Positions 1 to 8,215 of a stretch of DNA of 46,798 nucleotides are shown one piece after another (the stretch's first letter is position 1; the number at the start of each line of letters is the position of its first letter). The translations under genes and the position numbers were made by a program. Source of the stretch: Myxococcales bacterium (GTDB lineage: Bacteria; Myxococcota_A; Polyangia; Polyangiales; Houyiibacteriaceae); assembly GCA_019637115.1 (NCBI GenBank), contig JAHBWH010000053.1:1-46798 (forward strand), given 5' to 3'. The notes beneath the pieces are model-generated. The model had not been told where the DNA came from, did not search any database, and was given only the letters and a program-made list of their open reading frames with translations.

Positions 1-432
1 GTCCTCCCCCGCCTATCCGTTCGATCGACCTTCGGACCTCCCGATGCCTCTCCCGGTCGTGGGAATCGGGACGCTCCCGGTGCACGACGCTCGGACGACG
101 GCTCTTCGCACCCGGATTCGTTCGAGTGACCTGGGAGAACGAAGCGCGCCCGGCGCCTTCGGACGTTCGACGGAGCTCACGCCTGGAAATAGAAAGTAGG
201 GTCGGAGGCGAGCGCCGTCGTGAGCTGCGCGCACGACCGCGCTCGCAGGGTCCGACCTGCGCGAGGTGGCGACGTCCCGTGTCGAGAGCGCGGCGGTCTT
301 CCGGAATGGGAGATGGGCTTGCCCGCTCCGCGCTGAGGCGCTGCGCTCGGCCGGTGGGTCCGACCGGCCGCCGGGTCGGCGGCGCGGACTCCAACGCGAC
401 GCGGACCGCACGGACGCGACGCTGCAGGTGCA

Positions 433-632
433 CGGCCACGTCCACGTGCGCGTGTACGTCCACGTCCACGTGCGCGTGTACGTCCACGTCCACGTCCACG
501 TGCGCGTCCACGTACGTGCGCGTGTACGTCCACGACCACGTCCACGTGCGCGTGCGCGTCCGCGTCCGCGTCCGCGTCCACGTCCACGTCCACGTCCACG
601 TCTACGTGCGCGTGCGCGTGCGCGTGCGCGAC
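433..632. repeat. CGTCCA/CGTGCG hexanucleotide satellite
   Basis: A degenerate hexamer array made of CGTCCA and CGTGCG units with a few CGTGTA and CGTCCG variants. The stretches of GTGCGC and GTGTAC near 606-632 and 465-483 alternate purine and pyrimidine strictly, which is the sequence class that can adopt Z-DNA. Open frames across it encode only H-V, R-V or S-T dipeptide repeats, so it is not treated as coding. Related arrays lie at 14448-14567 and 35247-35335. The sequence before it (1-432) holds nothing I can identify. Confidence 0.9.
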
Positions 633-725
633 CAGAAACGTCCGTCCGGGTTCCGCGGGGGATAGAAGCGCGAGAGGACCACAGCGAAGCGCTACTTCGC
701 ACGACACGGACTCGGACGGCCTCGG

Positions 726-956
726 TCGGACACGAACGCAGACACGAACGCAGACACGAACGCAGACTCGGACTCGGACTCGGACTCCGACTCGGACTCC
801 GACTCGGACTCGGACCCGGACGCGGACCCGAACGCGGACCGGACTCGAACGCGGACCCGAACGCGGACTCGAACGCGGACCCGAACGCGGACTCGAACGC
901 GGACCCGAACGCGGACCCGAACGCGGACCCGAACGCGAACGCGGACTCGAAACCGA
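726..956. repeat. GGACTC/GGACGC-type hexanucleotide satellite
   Basis: A hexamer array that begins with 12-nt GACACGAACGCA units, passes through GGACTC and GACTCC units, and ends in alternating GGACCC and GAACGC units. It sits just past the stop codon of the pirin gene (975) on the far side from that gene. The DSDS, NADP or RVRV-like frames it creates are low-complexity translations of the satellite, not a protein. The same GGACTC core recurs at 35337-35382, 37185-37271 and 43149-43406. Confidence 0.9.
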
Positions 957-974
957 CCGAATGAGGCACACCCC

Positions 975-1880
975 TCAGGGAAGCGGGATCCGCTCCGTCT
1001 CGCCCGGCACCCGCGGGAAACGATCCTCTCGCCAATTGTCCTTGGCCAGCTCGAGGCGCTCTTGCCGGCTCGACACGAAGTTCCAGAAGAGGAAGCGCTC
1101 TCCCACCGGGGCTCCACCGAGCAACATGGCGCGCGATCCCGGCGCGAGCGCGACGCGCGGGTCGCTGCGCGGCGTGAAGACGACCATCTGCCCGGGGCCG
1201 TGCGTCGACCCCGCGACGGCGGCCTCCCCGGCGACCACGTAGAGCGCCCGCTCTTCGTGCTCCTCTGGCAGGCGCAGCTCGCCGCCCTCGGGCGCTTCGA
1301 TCGCCACGTAGAGCGTCGGCGAGAAGACCTTCACGGGCGAGCGCCGCCCGTAGGCCTCGCCGGCGATGACCGTCATCCGCACCCCGCCGTGCTCGAACGA
1401 GGGCAGCTCGTCGGCCTCGTGATGGTGGAACTCGGGCTCGGTCTCCTCGTGCTCGACCGGCAGCGCCACCCAGACCTGGATGCCATGCAGGGCCGCGCCC
1501 GCTTCCCGCTCGCTCGCGGGCGTGCGCTCGGAGTGGACGATGCCCTTCCCCGCCGTCATCCAGTTCACCTCGCCAGGGACGATGTCCACCTCGGAGCCGA
1601 GGCTGTCTCGATGCGTCACGCGCCCCTCGTAGAGCCACGTCACGGTCGCGAGCCCGATGTGAGGATGCGGCCGAACGTCCATGCCCTGCCCGCTCGGCAG
1701 CTTCACGGGACCCATCTCGTCGAAGAAGACGAAGGGCCCCACGAGACGCCGCTTCGGCGCCGGCAACACGCGGCGCACCGAGAACCCGCCGAGGTCACGC
1801 GCGCGCCCCTCGATCACCATCTCTATGGACGCCGCGTCGCGCTCGACGCAGGTCGGCTCGTCGGCCGGTCTCCAGCTCAT
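975..1880 (-). CDS. Pirin family protein (bicupin)
   Basis: Pirin-like bicupin of 301 aa. The N-terminal cupin carries the family hallmarks: DEMGPV, then HPHIGLATVTWLYEG with two of the metal-binding His, then HRDSLGSE and the stretch ending GKGIVHSE with the third His and the Glu. A second cupin follows (HGIQVWVALP, then a FHHH-containing strand). Bacterial pirins bind one Fe(II); some have quercetin 2,3-dioxygenase activity and others are redox sensors, and the sequence does not say which applies. The ATG at 1880 is preceded by GAGGGAAT and was preferred over an in-frame start 43 codons upstream, whose translation runs through a CCAACGAA repeat. It is downstream of, and co-oriented with, the small gene at 1972-2220. 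Confidence 0.92.
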   Translation of the reverse strand: MSWRPADEPTCVERDAASIEMVIEGRARDLGGFSVRRVLPAPKRRLVGPFVFFDEMGPVKLPSGQGMDVRPHPHIGLATVTWLYEGRVTHRDSLGSEVDIVPGEVNWMTAGKGIVHSERTPASEREAGAALHGIQVWVALPVEHEETEPEFHHHEADELPSFEHGGVRMTVIAGEAYGRRSPVKVFSPTLYVAIEAPEGGELRLPEEHEERALYVVAGEAAVAGSTHGPGQMVVFTPRSDPRVALAPGSRAMLLGGAPVGERFLFWNFVSSRQERLELAKDNWREDRFPRVPGETERIPLP

Positions 1881-1971
1881 GATTCCCTCGTTCGTTGGTT
1901 CGTTCGTTGGTTGGTTCGGCGGCCACCGTCGACGAGCGAAGGCGCTCCCTCGCGCCTGCTCGTCGTCGCGC

Positions 1972-2220
1972 TCAGGGTCGGATCGTCTCGGTGGCGAAGG
2001 CCACCCCATCGCCGTCGATCCAGCGGAGCGTGATCTCCCCCGACGTCGGGTCGAACGCCAGCTCCGTGTAGTTGTTGCGCCCGCTCGAGAAGGAGAACTG
2101 GGGCGGCCGGCAGTTCGTGAAGAGCGGGTTCGAGATCTGCGCGGCCGGCCCGACCAGCACCTCCCATTGCAGCAGCTCTCGCCGCGTCAACCCGCGGCGC
2201 TCCTCCTCGTCCCGGTCCAT
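1972..2220 (-). CDS. Small conserved-looking protein of unknown function
   Basis: An 82-aa protein I do not recognise. The ATG at 2220 has a good GAGGTG Shine-Dalgarno at about 5 nt; an alternative GTG at 2265 adds 15 residues. The first 20 residues are charged (MDRDEEERRGL), and the C-terminal half has balanced hydrophobic and polar residues (PPQFSFSS, TLRWIDGDG) as expected of a small beta-rich fold. No signal peptide or Cys pair is visible (one Cys only). It sits 76 nt after the tandem-DsbA gene and 91 nt before pirin on the same strand, so it may share their transcript. Third-position GC is high, in favour of real coding. Confidence 0.6.
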   Translation of the reverse strand: MDRDEEERRGLTRRELLQWEVLVGPAAQISNPLFTNCRPPQFSFSSGRNNYTELAFDPTSGEITLRWIDGDGVAFATETIRP

Positions 2221-2296
2221 CGCGCACCTCGCCACGCCGCACGGCGCGCGCGAAGCTTCACCCACCCCGTGCGCGTTGGAAAGCCCCGCGGCGGGC

Positions 2297-3691
2297 TCAG
2301 GGAGACGCCGCCAGCTCGCGCGCGATCACGGCCTCGAAGGCCTCGAAGGGCTGGGCGCCCGAGACGAGCCGACCGTTGATGAACGAGCTCGGCGTCCCGA
2401 TGCGCGCGCCCGCGTCCTGCACCGCGCGCATGTCCGCCTCGATCGCGGGCCGATGCGTCTGGCGCTCCAGCGCGCGCCGGACCTGCCGTGGATCGACGCC
2501 CCGCACCTCGCGGGCGAGCTCCACGAGCGCGTCGGTGTCGAGCGAGCGGCGCTGACCGAAGGCGTCGAAGACGAGATCGTGGAAACGCCAGAACCCCGCG
2601 TCGCCTACCTGCGCGAAGACCTCTCGAGCGGCCTCGGCCGCTGGCATCGCTTGTTGGTGGAAGGGCAGCGGGTAGTCGCGCCAGATGATCCGGACGTCGT
2701 TCGGGTGCGCCTGGAGGATCTGATCGAGGGTCGGCCGGATGCGCCCGCAGAAGGGGCATTGGAAGTCCGAGAAGATCTGGATCGTCACCCGCGCGTTCGC
2801 GGGGCCGCGGCTCGGCGCGCGCGCTGGGACCGGGACCGCGTAGACCGCCGGCTCCTCGGGCGGCGCCGCGACGCGAGGCGGCTCGGCCGGGGCCTCCGTC
2901 AGCGCGCCCTGCATCCGGCGCGCGTAGACGGCGCTCGCGGGCACGCCTTGGGCGACCTCGGCCCGTGCGAGGGCGAGCTCTTCGCGGACGATCTCGTCGA
3001 AGTTGTCATAGGGCTGCGCGCCCATCAGCTTGCGGCCGTTGATGAAGAAGCCGGGCGTGCCGCGAGCGCCGAGGCGCGCGGCGGCACGCTGATCCTCTTC
3101 GATGCTGGCCCGGTGCGTCCCGTCGTCGAGCGCGCGCCGGACCTGGGCGACGTCCATCCCGAGCGCGGCGGCGTAGCCCTCGAGCTCGCTCCGCCCGAGC
3201 TGCCGCTGGTTCTCGAAGAGGAGGGCGTGCATCTGCCAGAAGAGGGGGTCACCGCCCTGCCGGAACGCCTCGCGGGCGATCTCCGCCGCGGGCATCGCGT
3301 TGCGATGAAAGGGGAGCGGGTTGTCGCGCCAGACGATACGGAGCTCGCCGGGGTAGGCCTGCAAGAGCCGCTCGAGGGTGGGCTCGACCCGTGCACAGAA
3401 GGGGCACTCGAAGTCGCTGAAGATCACGATCGTGACGAGCGCGTCGACCGCGCCGCGCGAAGCAGCCCCGACCGTCTCTACGCGCAGCCGCACGACGTCC
3501 TCGTCGGGGAGCGGCACGTCGGCGACTTCCGCCTCGGCCGCGGGCTGCTCGGCGCGCGGGGGCGAGCTGACGGCCACGACGTCGGCGGTCGGAGGCGGGG
3601 TCGACCCGCAGGCGACCCAGAAGAGCCATCCGCCGACGAGCCACACGCCCGCACCCGACCCCGGCTGCAAACCTCGAACGATCGCGTTCAT
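2297..3691 (-). CDS. Tandem DsbA-like thioredoxin-fold lipoprotein
   Basis: A 464-aa predicted lipoprotein with two complete DsbA/thioredoxin-like domains. Residues 1-28 form a signal peptide ending in a WVAC lipobox (Cys28), followed by a Pro/Ala/Glu-rich linker. Domain 1 has its redox motif CPFC at residues 96-99 (DFECPFC) and the cis-Pro loop GTPGFFINGR near 211-220. Domain 2 repeats this with CPFC at 312-315 (DFQCPFC) and GTPSSFINGR near 432-441. Both contain the WRDxPLPFH strand seen in DsbA-like proteins that act with thioredoxin-fold oxidoreductases. It probably exchanges or isomerises disulfides in the periplasm from a membrane anchor. The ATG at 3691 has no Shine-Dalgarno but lies 7 nt after a TAGCGT box. 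A longer in-frame reading back to 5398 is antisense to the helicase and is rejected. Confidence 0.93.
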   Translation of the reverse strand: MNAIVRGLQPGSGAGVWLVGGWLFWVACGSTPPPTADVVAVSSPPRAEQPAAEAEVADVPLPDEDVVRLRVETVGAASRGAVDALVTIVIFSDFECPFCARVEPTLERLLQAYPGELRIVWRDNPLPFHRNAMPAAEIAREAFRQGGDPLFWQMHALLFENQRQLGRSELEGYAAALGMDVAQVRRALDDGTHRASIEEDQRAAARLGARGTPGFFINGRKLMGAQPYDNFDEIVREELALARAEVAQGVPASAVYARRMQGALTEAPAEPPRVAAPPEEPAVYAVPVPARAPSRGPANARVTIQIFSDFQCPFCGRIRPTLDQILQAHPNDVRIIWRDYPLPFHQQAMPAAEAAREVFAQVGDAGFWRFHDLVFDAFGQRRSLDTDALVELAREVRGVDPRQVRRALERQTHRPAIEADMRAVQDAGARIGTPSSFINGRLVSGAQPFEAFEAVIARELAASP

Positions 3692-3698
3692 GGCGGGG

Positions 3699-3704
3699 AC
3701 GCTA
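3699..3704 (-). promoter_or_regulatory. Putative -10 box (TAGCGT) for the tandem-DsbA gene
   Basis: TAGCGT on the minus strand, followed by 7 nt and then the ATG at 3691. A transcript started at the usual distance from this box would begin at or next to the start codon, so the mRNA would be leaderless. No convincing -35 element is visible. Confidence 0.45.
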
Positions 3705-3874
3705 CCACTCCCGACGCGAGGGGAAAGCCGCAGGGGCCGCGACCCCGGCGGTACGGAGCAGCAGGGCCCGCGATCCCGCCAAGGCGGAGAGCCGAACGCA
3801 CGCCGGGCCGAACGCAGCCCCCCTCTGCGAACGTGGGACGCAACTCCCGCCGCGCGGGGGCGAGAAGGCCCGCG

Positions 3875-5287
3875 ATGGCGACGAAGGTCGAGGCCGAGGC
3901 TACGTGTGCTAGGACTCCGGCGGTGATTCGACTTCGCTTCGCCCAGGGCACGCTCGAGCTGCACGGCCTCGAGAAGGACGACCCCGAGGCGCCGCCCGAG
4001 GCGCGCTGGGATCCCCGCTCGGGCTGCTATCGCGCCGAGGCGATCGACTACGCGCGGCTCGTGATGCGCTTTCGCCGCGACAAGCGCGAGTACGCGGACG
4101 ACGCCCGCGCCTACGCCGAGCTCGCGGACGGCCTGCGCGTCCGACGCGATCCCCGCCCCTACCAGAGCGAGGCGCTCGACGCCTGGTGGAAGGCCCGCGG
4201 CCGCGGCGTCGTCGTGTTGCCGACGGGCGCGGGCAAATCGCACGTCGCGATGATGGCCATCGACCGCGCGCGGCGGAGCACGCTCGTCGTCGCGCCGACC
4301 CTCGACCTCGTCCGCCAATGGTACGACGGGCTGCGCACGAGCTTCGGCGTGCCCGTCGGCGTGGTCGGCGGCGGCGAGCACCGCGTCGAGGACATCACGG
4401 TCACGACCTACGACAGCGCCTACATCCACATGGAGCACCTCGGCGCCCGCTTCGGCCTCGCGGTCTACGACGAGGCCCACCACCTCCCGAGCGAGACCTA
4501 CGCGCTCGCGGCGCGCCTCGCGATCGCCCCTTTCCGGCTCGGTCTCACCGCGACGCCCGAGCGCCAGGACGGCCGCGAGTCGATCCTCGACGACATCGTC
4601 GGGCCGATCGTCTATCGCAAGGAGATCGTCGCGATGAGCGGCGACTACCTCGCCGACTACGACACGGAGCGCGTCGAGGTCGAGCTCTCCCCCGAGGAGC
4701 GCGAGCGCTACGAGGAGGCGCGCGCCGTCTACCGCGCCTTCGTGACGCAGCAAGGCATCCGCCTCGGGACGCCGCAGGGCTTCGCGGACTTCATCGCACG
4801 CACGGCGCGCAGCGAGGAGGGTCGGCGCGCGATGGCCGCCTACCGCGAGCAACGCCAGCTGGCCTTCTGCGCACCCGCCAAGCTCGAATACCTCGAGCAC
4901 CTCCTCGACCAGCACCGCGACGACCGCGCGATCCTCTTCACGCAGGACAACGCCACCTGCTACGCGATCAGCCGCCGGTTCCTGGTGCCCGCGATCACGC
5001 ACCAGACGAAGATCGGCGAGCGGAGCCACGTCCTCGAGGGCCTCGCGTCGGGCCACTACCGCGCGGTGGTGACCAGCAAGGTCCTCAACGAGGGCGTCGA
5101 CGTGCCGGACGCGAACGTCGCCATCGTCGTGAGCGGCAGCGGCAGCGTACGCGAGCACGTGCAGCGGCTCGGCCGCGTCCTCCGCAAGAAGGGCGACAAG
5201 CGCGCGATCCTCTACGAGCTGGTCACGGCGCGCACCGGCGAGGCGTTCACGAGCGAGCGACGGAGGGATCACGTTGCCTACCGCTGA
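3875..5287 (+). CDS. XPB/Rad25-family DEAH helicase
   Basis: Superfamily 2 DNA helicase of 470 aa resembling archaeal and bacterial XPB. An N-terminal damage-recognition-like region (about 17-90) precedes the motor: Q-motif region RPYQSEAL, Walker A LPTGAGKS at 115-122, motif Ia near VVAPTLDLVRQW, DEAH at 199-202 followed by His, motif III TAT at 225-227, an insertion rich in Glu/Arg (about 268-330) in the thumb position, motif V NEGVDVP near 405-411 and motif VI QRLGRVLR at 430-437. XPB melts DNA at damage sites together with a nuclease partner, and the next gene encodes that partner type. Two starts are credible: ATG 3875 (GAAGG 6 nt upstream) and GTG 3923 (AGGA 8 nt upstream); homology-like sequence begins at VIRLRF, which favours the latter slightly. 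The long open frame upstream is antisense to the DsbA gene. Confidence 0.93.
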   Translation: MATKVEAEATCARTPAVIRLRFAQGTLELHGLEKDDPEAPPEARWDPRSGCYRAEAIDYARLVMRFRRDKREYADDARAYAELADGLRVRRDPRPYQSEALDAWWKARGRGVVVLPTGAGKSHVAMMAIDRARRSTLVVAPTLDLVRQWYDGLRTSFGVPVGVVGGGEHRVEDITVTTYDSAYIHMEHLGARFGLAVYDEAHHLPSETYALAARLAIAPFRLGLTATPERQDGRESILDDIVGPIVYRKEIVAMSGDYLADYDTERVEVELSPEERERYEEARAVYRAFVTQQGIRLGTPQGFADFIARTARSEEGRRAMAAYREQRQLAFCAPAKLEYLEHLLDQHRDDRAILFTQDNATCYAISRRFLVPAITHQTKIGERSHVLEGLASGHYRAVVTSKVLNEGVDVPDANVAIVVSGSGSVREHVQRLGRVLRKKGDKRAILYELVTARTGEAFTSERRRDHVAYR

Positions 5288-5430
5288 GACCAGTTCTCGT
5301 GGGACCGCGTCGCACGCCTTGGCCTCGCAAGGCGTCGCTTCTTGGAGCGCCTCGTCGCACGGTGTCTCGTCGCACGGTGTCTCGTCGCGCCTCGACACGT
5401 CGCGTCCCTCGACGTCACCACGAGGCCTCG
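5288..5430. other. Helicase-nuclease intergenic gap with short direct repeat
   Basis: 143 nt between the XPB-like helicase and its putative nuclease partner. It contains CTCGTCGCACGGTGT twice in tandem (about 5350-5379) followed by a degenerate third copy. No Shine-Dalgarno or clear promoter precedes the ATG at 5431, so the two genes may or may not be cotranscribed. Confidence 0.5.
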
Positions 5431-6627
5431 ATGCTCTCCGCTGATCACGTCCGAGCGTTCCGCCGCAAGGACGAGCTCCACCTGCGTCGCTTCGACGCCA
5501 AGCAGCGGGCGCGCGCGCTCGAGATCGCGGCCGAGTACGTCGACATCGCGCGACACGCCATCGGCGAGGAGCGCGCCTCCGTGATGGAGGCCCTCGCCTC
5601 GGTCGACCTCGAAGCGCGCGAGCAGAAGATCGCCGAGGGCCTCAAGAAGCTCGTGCTCGACCGCGCCGAGTTCGAGAGCGAGGCCACCCTCGATCCCGTC
5701 ACGCTCCGGGCGGAGGTCTTCGGCGCCGCCTCCAAGGCGCGCCAAGAGGGCAGCTTCGATCGAGACGCGCTCCTGTCGACGCTCGCCGCGAAGCACGGCG
5801 TCGGCCCCGAGGAGCTGGAGCGCCTGCTCTACGCGGACCTCAAGCAGGCGCATCGCCTGCTGAGCTTCACGGACTGCGAGCCCGACGCCATCGTCGACGC
5901 CTACGAGCTCGGCCAGGTGCAGGCGGTGCTGCTCCGCGCCGAGCGGGTCACCGCCGCCGTCCGCTGCGTCGATCCCGCGGGCTATCGCCACCTCTTCCGC
6001 GCGCTGAAGTTCCACCGCCTGCTGCATCGCATCGCGGCGGTCCCGAGCGGCGGCTACCTCGTCGAGATCGACGGCCCCGCGAGCCTCTTTGGCGCGACGA
6101 CCAAATACGGCCTCCAGCTCGCGCTCGTGCTCCCAGCGCTGCGGGCCTGCGACGCTTGGACCCTCGACGCGATGGTCCGCTGGGGCAAGGACCGCTCCCG
6201 CCTACGCTTCCACGCCGAGGGCAGGCGCGAGGGCGCGCCCGAGGAGCCACCCTTCCCCGACGAGCTCGCCACGCTCTACGACAAGCTCCGCGATCAACGC
6301 GACAAGCACGGCTGGGAGGTCGAGGTCGCTAGCGCGATCTTCAGCGTACCCGGCGTCGGCGAGCTCGTGCCCGACCTCGTGCTGCGGAAGGGCGAGCGCG
6401 AGGTCTTCGTCGAGGTGCTCGGGCATTGGTCCCGCGACGCCGTCTGGAAGCGCGTCGAGGCCGCGGAGCGCGGCCTCCCGGCGCCCGTGCTCTTCTGCGC
6501 CTCGAGCCGGCTCCGCGTCAGCGAGGAGGTCCTCCCCGACGACGCCCCCGCCGCGCTCTACGTCTACAAGGGCGTGATGAGCGCCAAGACCGTGCTCGAG
6601 CGCGCGACCGCGCTCGCAGCCCGCTGA
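5431..6627 (+). CDS. DUF790 / Bax1-type nuclease, XPB partner
   Basis: A 398-aa protein of the DUF790 family, known in archaea as Bax1 (binds archaeal XPB), a structure-specific nuclease that works with XPB. The N-terminal half is helical and charged. The C-terminal part holds a PD-(D/E)xK-like core: a conserved Glu near 297-299 (WEVEVA), VPDLVLRKG with Asp315, then EVFVEVLGHW with Glu328 and the family-typical G-H/F-W. The canonical Lys after the Glu is replaced by Leu, as is usual in DUF790 (EIVGFW-like). Directly following an XPB helicase, it is most simply a repair pair in which the helicase opens DNA and this protein cuts it. An in-frame reading extends upstream past 5431, but that sequence is the repeat-bearing gap and the tail of the helicase gene in another frame. 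Confidence 0.88.
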   Translation: MLSADHVRAFRRKDELHLRRFDAKQRARALEIAAEYVDIARHAIGEERASVMEALASVDLEAREQKIAEGLKKLVLDRAEFESEATLDPVTLRAEVFGAASKARQEGSFDRDALLSTLAAKHGVGPEELERLLYADLKQAHRLLSFTDCEPDAIVDAYELGQVQAVLLRAERVTAAVRCVDPAGYRHLFRALKFHRLLHRIAAVPSGGYLVEIDGPASLFGATTKYGLQLALVLPALRACDAWTLDAMVRWGKDRSRLRFHAEGRREGAPEEPPFPDELATLYDKLRDQRDKHGWEVEVASAIFSVPGVGELVPDLVLRKGEREVFVEVLGHWSRDAVWKRVEAAERGLPAPVLFCASSRLRVSEEVLPDDAPAALYVYKGVMSAKTVLERATALAAR

Positions 6628-6787
6628 GCGGCAGCGCTGTAGAATGGCGCGAGCACCCGTGGGTCCCGTCTGCGCCCGAGTCGGTGAACGCGCTCCCATG
6701 GAAGGTGTTCGTCGTGCTCCCGTGGGTGCGCGGTTGAACGACCGGGTCCTGATGGCGCGGCGTCGCGCCGTGTCGCATCTTCGGCTG

Positions 6788-7078
6788 ATGGACATCGAGG
6801 TCATGCATCGGGTCGGCACGCCGAAGGGCGCGTTCACGGTCGAGGACGAAGGCGAGCGACTCGCGGAGATGACCTACTCGTGGGCGGGAGATGAGTTCTT
6901 CATCATCGACCACACCCACGTCGACGATCGGCTGCGCGGGAAGGGCGCGGGCGCGAAGCTCGTGGCCGCGGCGGTCGCGTATGCGCGCGAGCGCGGCGTG
7001 ACCATCTTGCCCCTCTGCCCCTTCGCGAAGTCGGTCTTCGACCGGACGCCCGAGTACGCCGACGTCCTGCGGCGTTGA
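6788..7078 (+). CDS. YjdJ-type small GNAT N-acetyltransferase
   Basis: A 96-aa compact GNAT-fold protein. The central stretch FFIIDHTHVDDRLRGKGAG includes the acetyl-CoA pyrophosphate loop (R-x-x-G-x-G), followed by a helix and the strand ILPLCPFAKSVFDRTPEY, which is typical of the YjdJ/Gcn5-like mini-GNAT family (about 95 aa). Substrate unknown. The ATG at 6788 was chosen because family similarity begins there; several upstream in-frame ATGs (6644, 6752) would add low-complexity sequence. It follows the DUF790 gene by 160 nt and may be read independently. Confidence 0.8.
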   Translation: MDIEVMHRVGTPKGAFTVEDEGERLAEMTYSWAGDEFFIIDHTHVDDRLRGKGAGAKLVAAAVAYARERGVTILPLCPFAKSVFDRTPEYADVLRR

Positions 7079-7273
7079 GTGATCGCGTCCGCGTGATCTT
7101 CGGCGCCGCGGCTGCACCGTGTCAGCGAAGGACTGGGCATTCGCGAGCCCGTGGCACCTGCTCGCCGGAAGCGCGCGGAGGCAATCTCCGCGCTCCTCCG
7201 CCCGCCCAGGCGCTCCAGAGCGCCTCGAACCAATGCTCATGACGCGCGAGGCGCGATCGGGTACTCCTGACGC

Positions 7274-8215
7274 ATGAATCGCAGGTGGGGTTGGATGACG
7301 GTGGCGGCGTTGCTGTGGTCGACCAGCGCCGTGGCGCAAGGCGAGTCACGCGAGGACGAAGCGCAGGCGCTCTTCCATGCGGGGCGCGCCGCGTTCGACG
7401 CGGGCCACTTCGACACTGCGCTGAGCCGGTTCGAGGAGGCCTACGAGCTGAGCGGGCGGACGCTGCTTCTCTACAACATCGGCGTGACGGCCGAGCGCTT
7501 GCGTCGCGACGCGCGCGCCCTCGAGGCGTTCGAGCAATATCTGACCGAGCACCCCAACGCGGAGAACGCGTCGCAGGTTCGGGCTCGGATCGAGATCCTC
7601 CGCGAGAGCCTCGCGCGCGGGGAGACCTCTGCCGAATCGGACACGCCGTCGGAGTCGGAGGATGTCGACGCCCCGGTTGCGCCGACGGACCGACGGACGG
7701 CCACGATCACGGGAGCGGTCTTGAGCGGAGCGGGGCTCGTCGGGCTGGGCGTCGCGTGGGGCTTCTATGGCTCGATGCGTGGCTCGGTGAGTGACTTTCG
7801 GGGCGATGGTCCCACCACGTCGGGCTTCCTCGACCGGCAATCCGCGATGGACGCCGCCGAGACGCGAGTCTACTTCACCGGGCTGGGCGCGGGCCTCATC
7901 GCGACGTTGGGCATGCCCTTGTGGCTCCCCGACCGAGGTGACGTGCCGTGGTGGAGCTACGTCATCGGTGCCGCGGGGCTCGGGCTCGCGGCGGGTGGCG
8001 TCGTCGCCCTCGCATCGCAATCCGAGTGCGTCGATCAGCTCTGCACGCGCCGAGAGCCTTCGGGAGCCCTCGGAGCGCTCCTGCTCGGCCACGCGCTGCC
8101 GTTGCTCGCGGTCCCGCTCACGTACTTGCTCCGCAAGGCCACCGGCTCGCGGCTCCGAGCGTCGATGGAAGCCTCGCCGCACGCCGTGCGGCTCGAGATT
8201 GGAGGCGTGTTGTGA
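7274..8215 (+). CDS. Secreted/membrane TPR protein
   Basis: A 313-aa protein with a signal peptide (residues 1 to about 22, ending AVAQG), then a TPR region (about 25-120) with typical A-LFHAGRAAFDAGHFDTAL and LLLYNIGVTAERL helices, an acidic Ser/Glu/Asp linker (about 118-138), and a C-terminal part with three or four hydrophobic helices (GAVLSGAGLVGLGVAWGF; GLGAGLIATLGMPLWL; YVIGAAGLGLAAGGVVAL). This layout (TPR, then a glycine-rich membrane region) is common in myxobacteria and usually lacks a known function. The stop codon overlaps the GTG of the MopE-like gene (8212), so the two are probably coupled. A weak TACTCC box lies 6 nt before the ATG and there is no Shine-Dalgarno. Confidence 0.85.
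   Translation: MNRRWGWMTVAALLWSTSAVAQGESREDEAQALFHAGRAAFDAGHFDTALSRFEEAYELSGRTLLLYNIGVTAERLRRDARALEAFEQYLTEHPNAENASQVRARIEILRESLARGETSAESDTPSESEDVDAPVAPTDRRTATITGAVLSGAGLVGLGVAWGFYGSMRGSVSDFRGDGPTTSGFLDRQSAMDAAETRVYFTGLGAGLIATLGMPLWLPDRGDVPWWSYVIGAAGLGLAAGGVVALASQSECVDQLCTRREPSGALGALLLGHALPLLAVPLTYLLRKATGSRLRASMEASPHAVRLEIGGVL

Noticed and set aside
13-1638. 541-aa minus-strand open frame
   Set aside because: It is the translation of satellite DNA plus an off-frame shadow of the pirin gene; Arg/Ser/Pro-rich with no domain.
1881-1971. CCAACGAA-type short repeat before pirin
   Set aside because: Only a few copies; too short to call a separate satellite, though it joins the local repeat pattern.
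2072-3874. N-terminal extension of the XPB frame
   Set aside because: This part is antisense to the tandem-DsbA gene, whose motifs are unambiguous.
3692-5398. N-terminal extension of the DsbA frame
   Set aside because: It is antisense to the helicase gene and has no Shine-Dalgarno or signal peptide.
6644-6787. Upstream starts for the small GNAT
   Set aside because: The added residues lack structure and family similarity begins at 6788.
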